A stretch of DNA of 64,000 bases from Pseudomonas sp. B21-048 (GCF_024748615.1 NZ_CP087168.1:3596001-3660000); one strand, 5' to 3'. Positions 18,808 through 26,717 are shown, counted from the first letter of the stretch. Program-made: numbers and translations. The notes: a model not told the origin generated them from the sequence alone.

Positions 18808-19392
18808 ATGAATCTCTGGTTTCGACTGTTCCTCATGCTGTTTCGTCGCCCGTGGCGCAAGCCGGTCGATGCATTGGCCACCACCGTCATCCGCATGCGC
18901 GTCTGGCCGCTCGATCTCGACCTCAACCGACACGTCACCAATGGCCGCTATTTCACCCTGGCCGACATAGGCCGCATGGATTTCGTCCTGCGCAGCGGCG
19001 CCTACCGCGTAGCCCTGCGCCATAGAGCGGTGCCGATCGTCGGGGATACCTGGGGCAAGTTTCGTCGCGAGCTGAAGCTGTTCGAATCGTTCGAGATTCA
19101 TACCCGAATCCTCGGCTGGGACGATAAATGGAGTTTTATGGAACACCGCTTCGTGAGCAAAGGGCGGGTGATTGGCGTCGTCATCATGCGGGGGGTGTTC
19201 CGCGCGGCTAAGGGCACGGTGGCACCTGTTGAGTTTGTCCGGGAACTGGGATTGGCCGAACAATCACCCGAGATGGCGACGTGGTTGACGGCTTGGTCGC
19301 AGAGCTGCGACGACATGAGCCGCCAGCTGCGAGGGGAAGAAGCTCTGGCGATTCAGCTTCCTGTCTCTGAACCCAAACAGGCGGCCGAATAG
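18808..19392 (+). CDS. Acyl-CoA thioesterase-like protein (hotdog fold)
   Basis: A 194-aa protein with a hotdog fold. It includes DLDLNRHVTNGRYFTLADIGRMDF, matching the DxNxHVNNxxY-type motif of 4-hydroxybenzoyl-CoA and acyl-ACP thioesterases, and a second strand set GDTWGKFRRELKLFESFEI. An N-terminal hydrophobic stretch (MNLWFRLFLMLF) followed by basic residues suggests weak membrane association, as in THEM6-like proteins. The substrate is unknown. Confidence 0.82.
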   Translation: MNLWFRLFLMLFRRPWRKPVDALATTVIRMRVWPLDLDLNRHVTNGRYFTLADIGRMDFVLRSGAYRVALRHRAVPIVGDTWGKFRRELKLFESFEIHTRILGWDDKWSFMEHRFVSKGRVIGVVIMRGVFRAAKGTVAPVEFVRELGLAEQSPEMATWLTAWSQSCDDMSRQLRGEEALAIQLPVSEPKQAAE

Positions 19393-19614
19393 TAGCTAAT
19401 ATTCACCTGATCTCCCTACCAAGGACTGCAAGCCATGAGCCGGAATCGCATGATCGTTCAGTTGCAGATCGAACATGAAATCAGTGCCCGGGATTTCGAG
19501 AAAATCAGCTAAAAACCAGGGGAGACTCGCGTTTACACCGAGACTCCGCCAGCTGAGCAAGACACCGTCCCGGCTCGAATAGAGATCGCAACTTCGTGAC
19601 AGGAGGCGTTGGAG

Positions 19615-20100
19615 ATGCAATTCATCACGCTGAAAATCGATAAGCCCGAAGCGACGAACTTCATTTTGGGTCAAACGCACTTCATCAAGTCCGTCGAAGA
19701 CATTCACGAAGCGTTGGTTAACGCCGTGCCGGGTATCCAGTTTGGTGTGGCTTTTTGTGAAGCCTCCGGCAAATGCCTGGTGCGATGGTCCGGCACCGAT
19801 ACCGACATGATCGAACTTGCGCAGAAAAATGCGCAGGCCATTGCCGCGGGCCATAGCTTCATCATTTTTCTGGGTGACGGTTTCTATCCGCTGAACGTGT
19901 TGAACACCGTCAAAATGGTCCCAGAGGTGTGCCGTATTTTTTGTGCAACAGCCAATCCCACCGAAGTGATTCTTGCTGAGACGAAACAGGGGCGAGCGAT
20001 CCTGGGCGTGGTGGATGGCTGCTGTGCCAAAGACATTGAAAGCGATGAAGATATCCTGTGGCGCAAGAATCTGTTGCGACAGATCGGCTACAAGCAGTGA
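19615..20100 (+). CDS. Adenosine-specific kinase (DUF355 family)
   Basis: A 161-aa protein of the adenosine-specific kinase family, first described from structural genomics of archaeal members. The sequence MQFITLKIDKPE ... NFILGQTHFIKSVEDIHEALV ... GIQFGVAFCEASG ... VRWSGTD is typical. Start choice: the ATG at 19615 has AGGAGG 8 bp upstream (19601-19606). A TTG six bases earlier is less likely. The true cellular role in pseudomonads is not established. Convergent with the fleN-like gene. Confidence 0.85.
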   Translation: MQFITLKIDKPEATNFILGQTHFIKSVEDIHEALVNAVPGIQFGVAFCEASGKCLVRWSGTDTDMIELAQKNAQAIAAGHSFIIFLGDGFYPLNVLNTVKMVPEVCRIFCATANPTEVILAETKQGRAILGVVDGCCAKDIESDEDILWRKNLLRQIGYKQ

Positions 20101-20116
20101 GTTGAACCTACGGATA

Positions 20117-20143
20117 CGAAAAAGCCCGCACAGGACGGGCCTT
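20117..20143 (-). terminator. Terminator for the FleN-like gene
   Basis: Inverted repeat GCCCG-CACAGGA-CGGGC with an A run on the + strand, read as TTTTT after the stem on the minus strand. It lies just beyond the minus-strand stop at 20159 and between two convergent genes. Confidence 0.75.
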
Positions 20144-20158
20144 GGAAATCGAGCAGTC

Positions 20159-20980
20159 TCACCTGCCAGAATTCTGCACAAGCTGCTCAACGAAAAACTC
20201 CACATGCCCTCTCGGATGAATCGGCAATGGCCAGGTGTCGACGTTTTGAGCCAGGGCCTGGAAGGCTTGAGCGCACTTGGAACGGGGAAAGGCTGCAAAC
20301 ACTGCCCGCCCTTTCTGCGCGGCCTTGTGCGCGGACTCGTCGTTCGGCACCGCGCCGGCGTACTGCAGCGAGACGTCCAGGAACATATCGGTAATTTTTT
20401 CCAGCTTGGCGAACAGATTGCGCCCTTCCGCCGGGCTGCTCGTCATATTGGCCAGCACTCGAAAACGGTGCATGCCGTAATTCAGATTGAGTAATTTGAT
20501 CAGCCCGTAAGCACCACTGATTGAGGTAGGTTCATCGCACACCACCACCAGCACTTCCTGCGCCGCGCGGATGAAGTTGACCACGGAGCCACCAATACCG
20601 GCGGCCGTGTCGATGACCAGCACATCCAGCTTGTCGCCAATATCGCTAAACGACTGGATCAGCGCACGGTATTGCGCCGGCTCCAGATGAATCATGCTCT
20701 GCAAGCCAGAAGAGGCCGGGGCGACACGAATGCCTTCAGGCCCTGGCACCAGCGCCTCGGACAACTCGCAACGCCCTTCGATGACATCGGCCAGTGTGTA
20801 GCGCGGAATCAGCCCCAACAGAATATCGATATTCGCCAGGCCAAGATCGGCGTCCAGCAACACGACCCGCCGCCCCATTTTTGCCAGCGCCAACGAAAGG
20901 TTAACCGCCACCGTTGTCTTGCCCACGCCACCCTTGCCGCCAGTCACAGCGATAACTTGCACGCAATGCACATCATCCAT
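20159..20980 (-). CDS. FleN-like MinD/ParA-family ATPase (FleN paralogue)
   Basis: A 273-aa P-loop ATPase of the MinD family. The deviant Walker A GGKGGVGKTT is at 14-23, the LLDADLGLANIDILLG motif follows, and VLVIDTAAGIGGSVVNF is the Walker B region. The sequence from VQVIAVTGG to the WPLPIHPRGHVEFFVEQLV end closely resembles FleN, the flagellar-number regulator. In pseudomonads the main fleN lies between flhF and fliA, so this copy, far from flagellar genes, is probably a paralogue. The start at 20980 is chosen because it aligns with FleN and has a GGGAAG ribosome binding site upstream; longer starts add unrelated sequence. An alternative reading is a WssJ/BcsQ-like MinD, but similarity to FleN looks stronger. 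Confidence 0.85.
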   Translation of the reverse strand: MDDVHCVQVIAVTGGKGGVGKTTVAVNLSLALAKMGRRVVLLDADLGLANIDILLGLIPRYTLADVIEGRCELSEALVPGPEGIRVAPASSGLQSMIHLEPAQYRALIQSFSDIGDKLDVLVIDTAAGIGGSVVNFIRAAQEVLVVVCDEPTSISGAYGLIKLLNLNYGMHRFRVLANMTSSPAEGRNLFAKLEKITDMFLDVSLQYAGAVPNDESAHKAAQKGRAVFAAFPRSKCAQAFQALAQNVDTWPLPIHPRGHVEFFVEQLVQNSGR

Positions 20981-21184
20981 TTTGTCTTCCCTTTCTTGCG
21001 CATCGTGTGCCAGTACGTAATGGCACCATCCTGTTGCCGCAAGAATAGCTGAAAAGCGCGAAATAGCAGCGTTGTCTTCCGACAAGAGGCATTTCGCCTC
21101 CTGCCATCGAGCCGTTTCAACGAAAACGCCGCTTGCGCGCTCCATGGACTCAGAGAATGAGGGCTGGAGAAACTGCCCGGACGT

Positions 21185-21571
21185 CTAAATCCAGACGTCA
21201 TTGATTGCAGTTCTTTCTCCCTCCTGATCCCCGGTATTGAGCACGCCACGCGGCTCGATCAATAACATCTTCACCTCTCGCGCCGCATAAGGCTTGTGTT
21301 CGACACCTTTGGGAACGACGTACATTTCTCCCTGCCTGACCACAACCGCCCCCTCTCGAAGATCAATGCGCAGCTCGCCTTCGAGGACGATGAAGGTTTC
21401 ATCGGTGTCGGCATGGGAATGCCAGACAAAGTCGCCTTCGATTTTCACTACCTTGAACTGATAGTCGTTCATTTCGGCAATGACCTTGGGCGCCCATTGC
21501 TCGCTGAACAAAGCAAATTTTTCGGCAAAGTTAATCGCGTTGCTGGTCGTCACGCCGGGTTGGGAATTCAT
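21185..21571 (-). CDS. Cupin-domain protein
   Basis: A 128-aa single-domain cupin. The first cupin motif is visible as WHSHADTDETFIVLEGELRI (His, His and Glu metal ligands) and the second around GEMYVVPKGVEHKPYA. Such proteins bind a divalent metal and may be enzymes or small-molecule sensors; the substrate is unknown. It lies directly downstream (about 96 bp) of an AraC-family gene on the same strand, so joint expression is possible. Confidence 0.85.
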   Translation of the reverse strand: MNSQPGVTTSNAINFAEKFALFSEQWAPKVIAEMNDYQFKVVKIEGDFVWHSHADTDETFIVLEGELRIDLREGAVVVRQGEMYVVPKGVEHKPYAAREVKMLLIEPRGVLNTGDQEGERTAINDVWI

Positions 21572-21667
21572 TTGAGTTGCCCTTATTAGCCAGAATATCG
21601 AGTCCTGACTTTAGAGACGACTCAACGCTGCGTATTGCATGATTGTGCAAGTAGCCCAAGAACATCC

Positions 21668-22480
21668 TCAAGCAAGGCCCAGCCGCTTCATCCACCGGCC
21701 GGGTGAGACGCCATAGGTCTGGACGAATTGGCGCGTCATGTGGCTTTGATCGAAAAAGCCCGCGGATACGGCCGCCTCCGCCATCGAGTGGCCCCCGAAC
21801 ATCAGTGCTCTTGCCAGATCGAGACGTCGTTGAGTCATGTATCGATAAGGGCTCGTACCATACAGCGCACGAAAATCACGGCTCAGGCTCCAGCGGTCTC
21901 GACCACTCGCCTGCGATAATTCATCCAGAGTAATGACTCGATCCAGCGACTCATGAATCAGCGCACGCGCGCGTTCGGCCGCTGCGAAGTCAAACGACTT
22001 GCGTCGCCCGCGTTGACCAGAGAGCACATCCAGCGCCTGCGCGAGATCGTAAATGGCATCGTCTTCTTCCAGGGGCTCGATGCAAGCGTCGAGGTTTTGC
22101 AGCAGCACCTGGGTCGCGGCATAAAGCCGTGGATCGCTCGATATACCACCCTCGATGAAGGGCAAGGGCTTGCCGCCTAATACTTGCTGAATCAAAGCGG
22201 GCTCGATGTAGATCATCCGATAATGAAAACCCGCTTCGGTGCCAGCTTCACCGTCATGCACCTCGTCCGGATGCAAAACGACAGTTTTCCCAGGCAGGCT
22301 GTGACGCTGGGTGTTGCGGTACTGGAAGCTTTGTACACCCGACAACGTTCGTCCGATGGCGTACGTATCGTGGCGATGCGGCGTAAACCCATGGCCGCCG
22401 AAAAAGGCTTCGATACGCTCGATCTTCAACGGCTGAGCCGAGCGCTTTACCCAGTCTTTGTCGTCTTTGGTTTTAGTCAT
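21668..22480 (-). CDS. AraC-family transcriptional regulator with N-terminal cupin
   Basis: A 270-aa regulator. An AraC-binding cupin domain lies at about 15-140 (FGGHGFTPHRHDTYAIG ... VVLHPDEVHDGEAG). The AraC DNA-binding domain (about 170-268) has two helix-turn-helix units: ITLDELSQASGRDRWSLSRDF and MAEAAVSAGFFDQSHMTRQF. The start codon is preceded by AGGA 4 bp upstream. A near-perfect palindrome at 22487-22515 touches this ribosome binding site, which suggests autoregulation or RNA-level control. Confidence 0.88.
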   Translation of the reverse strand: MTKTKDDKDWVKRSAQPLKIERIEAFFGGHGFTPHRHDTYAIGRTLSGVQSFQYRNTQRHSLPGKTVVLHPDEVHDGEAGTEAGFHYRMIYIEPALIQQVLGGKPLPFIEGGISSDPRLYAATQVLLQNLDACIEPLEEDDAIYDLAQALDVLSGQRGRRKSFDFAAAERARALIHESLDRVITLDELSQASGRDRWSLSRDFRALYGTSPYRYMTQRRLDLARALMFGGHSMAEAAVSAGFFDQSHMTRQFVQTYGVSPGRWMKRLGLA

Positions 22481-22486
22481 GTTCCT

Positions 22487-22515
22487 GTACCGTCCGACTG
22501 ATGTCAGTACGGTAC
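22487..22515 (-). promoter_or_regulatory. Palindrome abutting the AraC-gene ribosome binding site
   Basis: GTACCGT and ACGGTAC flank an inner inverted pair ACTGA-TG-TCAGT. The arms are perfect apart from a three-base bulge (CCG). Located 6 bp 5' of the regulator start codon at 22480 (minus strand). It could be an operator for the regulator itself or an mRNA hairpin that hides the translation start. Confidence 0.5.
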
Positions 22516-22731
22516 CAGTCCGAGCGTCTGATGTCCTTGAGTGACTGGCTGGCGCAAGCCAGATTCCCCCACGGTGTCATCGCTAAATTTGTTTCTTTCC
22601 CTCGTGAACCAGTCTTCAGACCCGCAGTCTTAGCCGTGCCGTAAAAGAAGCTCATCCAACGAAGCGCTCCTACGGTCATTGCTCGTTCCTGCCCCCCCCT
22701 ATCGTCGTCATCTCATCAGAGCTGTCCGTTC

Positions 22732-23592
22732 ATGCGCCCAACCGTCCGCTGCTGTCGCTTTGTTTCTCTGTGCCTGATGCCTTTGCTCCCACTACTCGCC
22801 AGCCCCGCCCATGCCAGTGGGGAGCGGCAACTGGTGGAGGTCATCAACGACTATCGCGCCGACCCCGATCGCTGCGCGGGACGTGCGGTCAAGCCGTTAC
22901 GGCCGCTGTCGCTGAAATCGAACCTGGCCTTGCCGGTCGGCTATGGCGGCGGTTTGCGAAACGCCTTGAAAGCCAACGGCTATCAAGCGGTAACGGTGCG
23001 CACCATTCGCGTGGTCGGCGCGCAAGATGCCGACGAAGCGTTTGACATGCTTGAGAGCGACCACTGCGGGGCGCTGCTCGATGCCCAGTTCGCCGACATC
23101 GGCGTCACTCGCTCCCGCAGCGAATGGCAAGTGGTGCTGGCACAACCGGTGCTCGATGGGCGTATCGGCGATTCGCGAGCAGCGGGCAAGGCGTTGCTGG
23201 CCGAGGTCAACGCGGCACGGTCCAGGCCTCGCCTGTGTGGGCGCCAGCGATTCGCCGCCGCGCGACCATTGGCCTGGAATGCTTCTCTGGGGGCCGCCGC
23301 GCAAGGCCACAGCAAAGCGATGGCCTACGGCGATTACTTCGCCCACCAAGACCCCGACGGCGATATGCCGGCGGATAGAGCCAGAGCCGCCGGCTACCGC
23401 GGCCGGCAGATTGGCGAGAACATCGCCGCCGGGCAAGGTTCACCGAGCAAGGCGATGGCCGGCTGGCTGGCCAGCCCCGGGCATTGCGCCAACCTGATGA
23501 ACCCGATGTTTACCCAGGTTGGCGCGGCCTATGCCGCAGACTCGCGCAGTAATAAGGGGGTTTATTGGACGATGCTGTTTGGCGCGCCTTGA
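22732..23592 (+). CDS. Secreted CAP-domain protein with two CAP-like units
   Basis: A 286-aa exported protein; signal peptide at 1-29 (ending AHASG). The C-terminal unit (about 155-286) is a standard bacterial CAP/SCP domain with LAEVNAARSRPRLCG, YFAHQDPDG (His205), IGENIAAG (Glu229) and GHCANLMNPMFTQVGAAYA (His251). The N-terminal unit (about 33-139) mirrors its order (LVEVINDYRADPDRCAG ... DHCGALLDAQFADIGV ... QVVLAQP) but lacks the inner His and Glu. The protein looks like a tandem duplication with one degenerate half. The function of bacterial CAP proteins is mostly unknown. Confidence 0.85.
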   Translation: MRPTVRCCRFVSLCLMPLLPLLASPAHASGERQLVEVINDYRADPDRCAGRAVKPLRPLSLKSNLALPVGYGGGLRNALKANGYQAVTVRTIRVVGAQDADEAFDMLESDHCGALLDAQFADIGVTRSRSEWQVVLAQPVLDGRIGDSRAAGKALLAEVNAARSRPRLCGRQRFAAARPLAWNASLGAAAQGHSKAMAYGDYFAHQDPDGDMPADRARAAGYRGRQIGENIAAGQGSPSKAMAGWLASPGHCANLMNPMFTQVGAAYAADSRSNKGVYWTMLFGAP

Positions 23593-23780
23593 GTGAGGAA
23601 AGCCTGCTGGAGGAAAAGCGCTAACCTGTGCTGTCGAACGCGTCCCGAGCCTTCGGCAGCACCGCCTGAGGCCGCCGAGATCACAAACAATGCGTCGCGG
23701 TTGAGATTGTTCAACTGACATTGGGCAAGGCTGACCCGGCAAGGCGACGGGCCGACCCTGGTGGCCTCCCAACAAATGGC

Positions 23781-24434
23781 TTACTTCGGTTGCGCCACCG
23801 TGCGCAAATAAGGTTTCACTGTCTTGAAGCCATCGGGATACTTCTTCCTGGCGTCCTCATCGGAGACCGAAGTGGGAATGATCACGTCTTCGCCCGGACG
23901 CCAGTTCACCGGGGTGGCGACGGTGTGCTTGGCGTTCAACTGCAGGGAATCGAGCAGACGCAGCACTTCATCGAAGTTGCGCCCGGCACTCATCGGGTAG
24001 ATCAGCATCGCCTTGACCTTTTTGTCCGGGCCGATAATGAACACTGAACGCACCGTAGCGTTGTCCACGGCAGTCCGTGCGCCGCCACTGGCATTTGGAT
24101 GAATCATGTCGTAGAGCTTCGCCACCACCAGGTTCTCGTCGCCGATCATCGGATAGTTGACCGCATGCCCCTGAGTCTCTTCGATGTCTTTGGCCCAGGT
24201 CTGATGGTTACTGACCGGGTCGACGCTGAGCCCGACGATCTTGGTGTTGCGTTTATCGAACTCAGGCTTGAGCCCCGCCATGTAGCCAAGCTCAGTAGTG
24301 CACACCGGGGTGAAGTCCTTGGGGTGCGAAAACAGAATCGCCCACTTGTCGCCGATCCATTCATGGAAATGCAGCGGGCCTTCGGTGCTTTCGACGGTAA
24401 AGTCCGGTGCTTCGTCGCCAATACGGATTGCCAT
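23781..24434 (-). CDS. lsfA: 1-Cys peroxiredoxin LsfA (Prx6 subfamily)
   Basis: A 217-aa thiol peroxidase that reduces H2O2 and organic peroxides. The peroxidatic Cys45 lies in HPKDFTPVCTTELG, the Prx6-class signature. The long C-terminal extension (VATPVNWRPGEDVIIPTSV) is typical of this subfamily and supports the dimer. LsfA is known in pseudomonads for oxidative-stress defence and is induced by sulfate limitation in P. putida. Single gene; a terminator-like hairpin region lies on its 5' side at 24735. Confidence 0.94.
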   Translation of the reverse strand: MAIRIGDEAPDFTVESTEGPLHFHEWIGDKWAILFSHPKDFTPVCTTELGYMAGLKPEFDKRNTKIVGLSVDPVSNHQTWAKDIEETQGHAVNYPMIGDENLVVAKLYDMIHPNASGGARTAVDNATVRSVFIIGPDKKVKAMLIYPMSAGRNFDEVLRLLDSLQLNAKHTVATPVNWRPGEDVIIPTSVSDEDARKKYPDGFKTVKPYLRTVAQPK

Positions 24435-24782
24435 GTTCGTTCTCCTTACAGTTGAGTCACAGGGAAGCCACTGGCTGCTGCTCCAACGGCATTCAGGATC
24501 TGCGTTGAACCTGTCAACGCGAATCAGTATAGGAGACGCTTGAACACAAGGTAGCTATCGACGCACCTACTCTGCAGCCCTTGAACAACAAGGTATTCAA
24601 GCTGCACGATAGCTCAACACATGATCACGTCCGCGAGCAGATTGATGAGGTCTGCTGTAGAGAGCTTCCCTTCCTCGCGAAGCTTCTGGCCGAGGCTTGG
24701 TCTGACCCTTGCGCCTGTACGAATCCCCAGAAATGAAAAAGCCCAGCGGATAGCTGGGCTTTTTCGTCAATGACACATTCGC
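24435..24782. other. Intergenic region with terminator and a possible gene fragment
   Basis: About 348 bp. It contains a bidirectional terminator (24735-24765). On the minus strand between about 24735 and 24614 a frame without a start codon reads as a coding-like tail (TGARVRPSLGQKLREEG ... LINLLADVIMC, stop). It may be the 3' remnant of a lost gene; I do not recognise the family. Confidence 0.4.
24735..24765 (-). terminator. Bidirectional rho-independent terminator
   Basis: GAAAAAGCCCAGC-GGATA-GCTGGGCTTTTTC: a perfect stem with A and T tracts on both sides. It lies 18 bp after the minus-strand stop at 24783, so it probably ends the small two-gene unit upstream. Confidence 0.9.
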
Positions 24783-24965
24783 TTAGACAGAAGCCTTCTC
24801 GGCTTTTCGCGCCATCTTGATAGCTTCCGCCTTATCCAGCACGTCACGCTGAGAGGCGATCGCTTTAGACATCGCCACTATAAATACATCCCGCTTGGTC
24901 TCGGGGGAAGCCTTGCAGAAAAATTCAGCCAAAGGACTGGATTTTCCGGTCTTAGCTGCACTCAT
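24783..24965 (-). CDS. Small hypothetical protein (60 aa)
   Basis: A 60-aa charged, mostly helical protein (LAEFFCKASPETKRDVFIVAMSKAIA ... KAEAIKMARKAEKASV). It overlaps the upstream 86-aa gene by 14 bp, so the two are translated from one message, and it ends at a strong terminator. No family recognised. The size, overlap and pairing resemble small toxin-antitoxin or phage-derived modules, but no known motif supports that. Confidence 0.55.
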   Translation of the reverse strand: MSAAKTGKSSPLAEFFCKASPETKRDVFIVAMSKAIASQRDVLDKAEAIKMARKAEKASV

Positions 24966-25212
24966 TTTTCTCTGCCTCGGTTAGGAACTCGATAAGCTCA
25001 GGATGGTTCAACCTAACATTTAGATCGCCTCTAGACCATCCGCCTGCCTGTACGGCTCGCGCACAAGAGAATTCAACATCGCCAGATGTTCCTTGTTTAA
25101 GCGCCCTCAAAGTTACTTCCTGAAAGCTACAAAACCTTGCGCCGTTGCCTACGGCCGCGCCAGAATCCGCCGGCTTGTGCGCTTGGTGCTCCGCCGGTAA
25201 CTTGATTCGCAT
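24952..25212 (-). CDS. Small hypothetical protein (86 aa), upstream partner of the 60-aa gene
   Basis: An 86-aa protein starting MRIKLPAEHQ and ending LNHPELIEFLTEAEKNECS. The ATG at 25212 has GGGAA about 8 bp upstream; a longer form from 25317 is possible but lacks support. Its 3' end overlaps the next gene by 14 bp. No family recognised; the C-terminal helix is acidic. Confidence 0.5.
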   Translation of the reverse strand: MRIKLPAEHQAHKPADSGAAVGNGARFCSFQEVTLRALKQGTSGDVEFSCARAVQAGGWSRGDLNVRLNHPELIEFLTEAEKNECS

Positions 25213-25432
25213 CACTGATTCCCAGTGATCGGGTTTAGCAGCCCGGCTAGTCATCCACGGTTGCACATGTCTTATCCAGTCAGGCATTCGCCTGCACTTG
25301 ATGGTGGCTGTGCGCATGGCACCTTCGGGTGCGCCGGGTTTTGGGTGACTTACCGGTCTGCTAACTTGCGCACAGCTGCCACCCTTTCGTTTAGCAGCGA
25401 GATGGTTGCGGCCTCACTAGAGGTTAGTCACC

Positions 25433-25792
25433 ATGTTCAAAGTAACGCCAAACCCACCAGACACCGATCCGATATCCCCTTACGAACCCGATTCAAGAAA
25501 GCTCAACGAGGCCGCCGAACGGGCCCTCGACTTCCACTTTCCGTCGAATGCCGACATCAAAGCCACTGCGCGTAAACCTAGCAAACTGTTTTCCGTGGAC
25601 CCAGAGGCGACTACCGAAACCCTGGCGGTTTTTTTGGTCGAGACGCTAGCCTCGGTCGATGTGATGGTCCATCAGTTGGTCGATCATCTGGAGGGGGAGT
25701 CTCGTCATGCCCTGCTGGGTATTTCGAACAGCATTATGGTGGCGGAGATCACGGCGAACCGAGTGTTGGATAAAATTGATCTACCCAAGTAG
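25433..25792 (+). CDS. DUF6124 family protein
   Basis: A 119-aa protein of a Pseudomonas-typical family of unknown function. Signature features are the conserved N terminus MFKVTPNPPDTDPISPYEPDS, a middle KPSKLFSVDPEATTETL, and helices ending LLGISNSIMVAEITANRVLDKID. Acidic, without signal peptide or membrane segment. Members often occur in several copies near repeats in fluorescent pseudomonads; here a family A repeat follows directly. Confidence 0.8.
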   Translation: MFKVTPNPPDTDPISPYEPDSRKLNEAAERALDFHFPSNADIKATARKPSKLFSVDPEATTETLAVFLVETLASVDVMVHQLVDHLEGESRHALLGISNSIMVAEITANRVLDKIDLPK

Positions 25793-25839
25793 GTGCAGTT
25801 TGCTGTGGTGAGTGGATCCCTGACGTTGGGCTGTGCAGC

Positions 25840-25897
25840 GATCCTTTTTTGGGTCCGCTGCGCGGCCCAGCGGGAGGAAGCTCCCTCGCCACAGGTT
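25840..25897. repeat. Family A palindromic repeat (partial copy)
   Basis: Contains TTTTTTGGGTCCGCTGCGCGGCCCAGCGGGAGG and ends AGCTCCCTCGCCACAGG, the reverse complement of the CCTGTGGCGAGGGAGC arm seen at 15821 and 31399. Only one half of the long hairpin is present. Confidence 0.75.
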
Positions 25898-25979
25898 TCT
25901 GGATGCGTTGTAGGCAAATATTGTTGGAGAGTCACGTGCCCCCCCATGGTTGCTGTCTTGCTTTCTGGAAAAAATAGCG

Positions 25980-26138
25980 ATGATCGTAGGTCCTGGAAAA
26001 GGCACGGATGCACTGGGTTCGCGTGAGCTTGCCGAGCAGTGGATGATCAGACCTGCACGGGGCCTTGATGGTGAGGTACCCATCGACCTGATTTCAAATT
26101 CGGGAGCTCGCTCGTCTGACGGTGTTTTCAGACGTTGA
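25980..26138 (+). pseudogene. Remnant of a ParS/Xre-type antitoxin (DUF2384-like)
   Basis: A short frame reading MIVGPGKGTDALG SRELAEQWMIRPARGLDGE then VPIDLISNSGA. The pattern A..W...PARGLDG..PIDLI...GA matches the C-terminal toxin-binding domain of MbcA/ParS/Xre antitoxins (partners of RES-type toxins), but the N-terminal helix-turn-helix and the terminal helix (usually RIEYGVYA-like) are missing. No RES toxin lies next to it. It probably marks a lost toxin-antitoxin locus. Assignment rests on one short motif. The frame's end overlaps the convergent hydrolase gene. Confidence 0.5.
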
Positions 26139-26661
26139 TTTCGCTGGCCGGCATCACATCGATCCGCGCCACGGAGCCGGTCAAGTGCGCCAGATCCTTA
26201 TTGTGTTCGGCGATGATGTCTTCGGCGCTCATCGTGCCGTTGTCGATGGTGGAATGGGCGTCGGCCACCAGCACGACGTCGTAGCCCAATTGATGCGCCT
26301 GGCGAACGGTGGCGTTGACGCAGTAGTCGGTTTGCAGGCCGCAGATAATCAGGCGGTCGGCCTCCACTTTTTGCAGATGTTCATGCAAGTGGGTCTGGTA
26401 GAACGAATCCGGGGTGGTTTTGCGCAGCCGCAGGTCTTGGGGTGAAGTCTTCAGACCGTCGGCCAGTTGCCAGCCTTCGCTGCCGTATTGCAGCAGGTCG
26501 CCCTCTTCTTCGTGCTGGATCAGGATGACCGGAATGTCGGCGGCGCGAGCTCTGGTGCTGAGGTCGTTGATGGTGTCGATGACGCGCTGGATGTCGAAGC
26601 ATTCATACTCGCCGGTGCACAGCGCGCGTTGGACATCAATGATCAGGAGTGCGGTGCTCAT
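26128..26661 (-). CDS. Isochorismatase-like cysteine hydrolase
   Basis: A 177-aa single-domain hydrolase. The catalytic triad of the family is visible: Asp9 in LLIIDVQRA, Lys81 in LRLRKTTPDSF and Cys114 in ICGLQTDYCVNAT. Members hydrolyse isochorismate, nicotinamide, N-carbamoyl amines or related compounds; the substrate cannot be told here. Single gene, convergent with the antitoxin remnant. Confidence 0.9.
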   Translation of the reverse strand: MSTALLIIDVQRALCTGEYECFDIQRVIDTINDLSTRARAADIPVILIQHEEEGDLLQYGSEGWQLADGLKTSPQDLRLRKTTPDSFYQTHLHEHLQKVEADRLIICGLQTDYCVNATVRQAHQLGYDVVLVADAHSTIDNGTMSAEDIIAEHNKDLAHLTGSVARIDVMPASEINV

Positions 26662-26717
26662 GGCTTCCTTCCTTAGATAGGTCGGTAGAACGATGGATTA
26701 CAACTCCCTTTCTGGTC

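Noticed and set aside
19436..19513. 25-codon frame (MSRNRMIVQL...) before the adenosine-specific kinase gene
   Set aside because: It has an AAGGA upstream and could be translated, but at this length there is no way to tell it from chance.
23620..23720. Coding-like minus-strand stretch between the CAP gene and lsfA
   Set aside because: A short frame reads sensibly, but it contains a REP-like GCCGAAGGCTCGGGACGCG and has no start codon; better explained as a decayed repeat.
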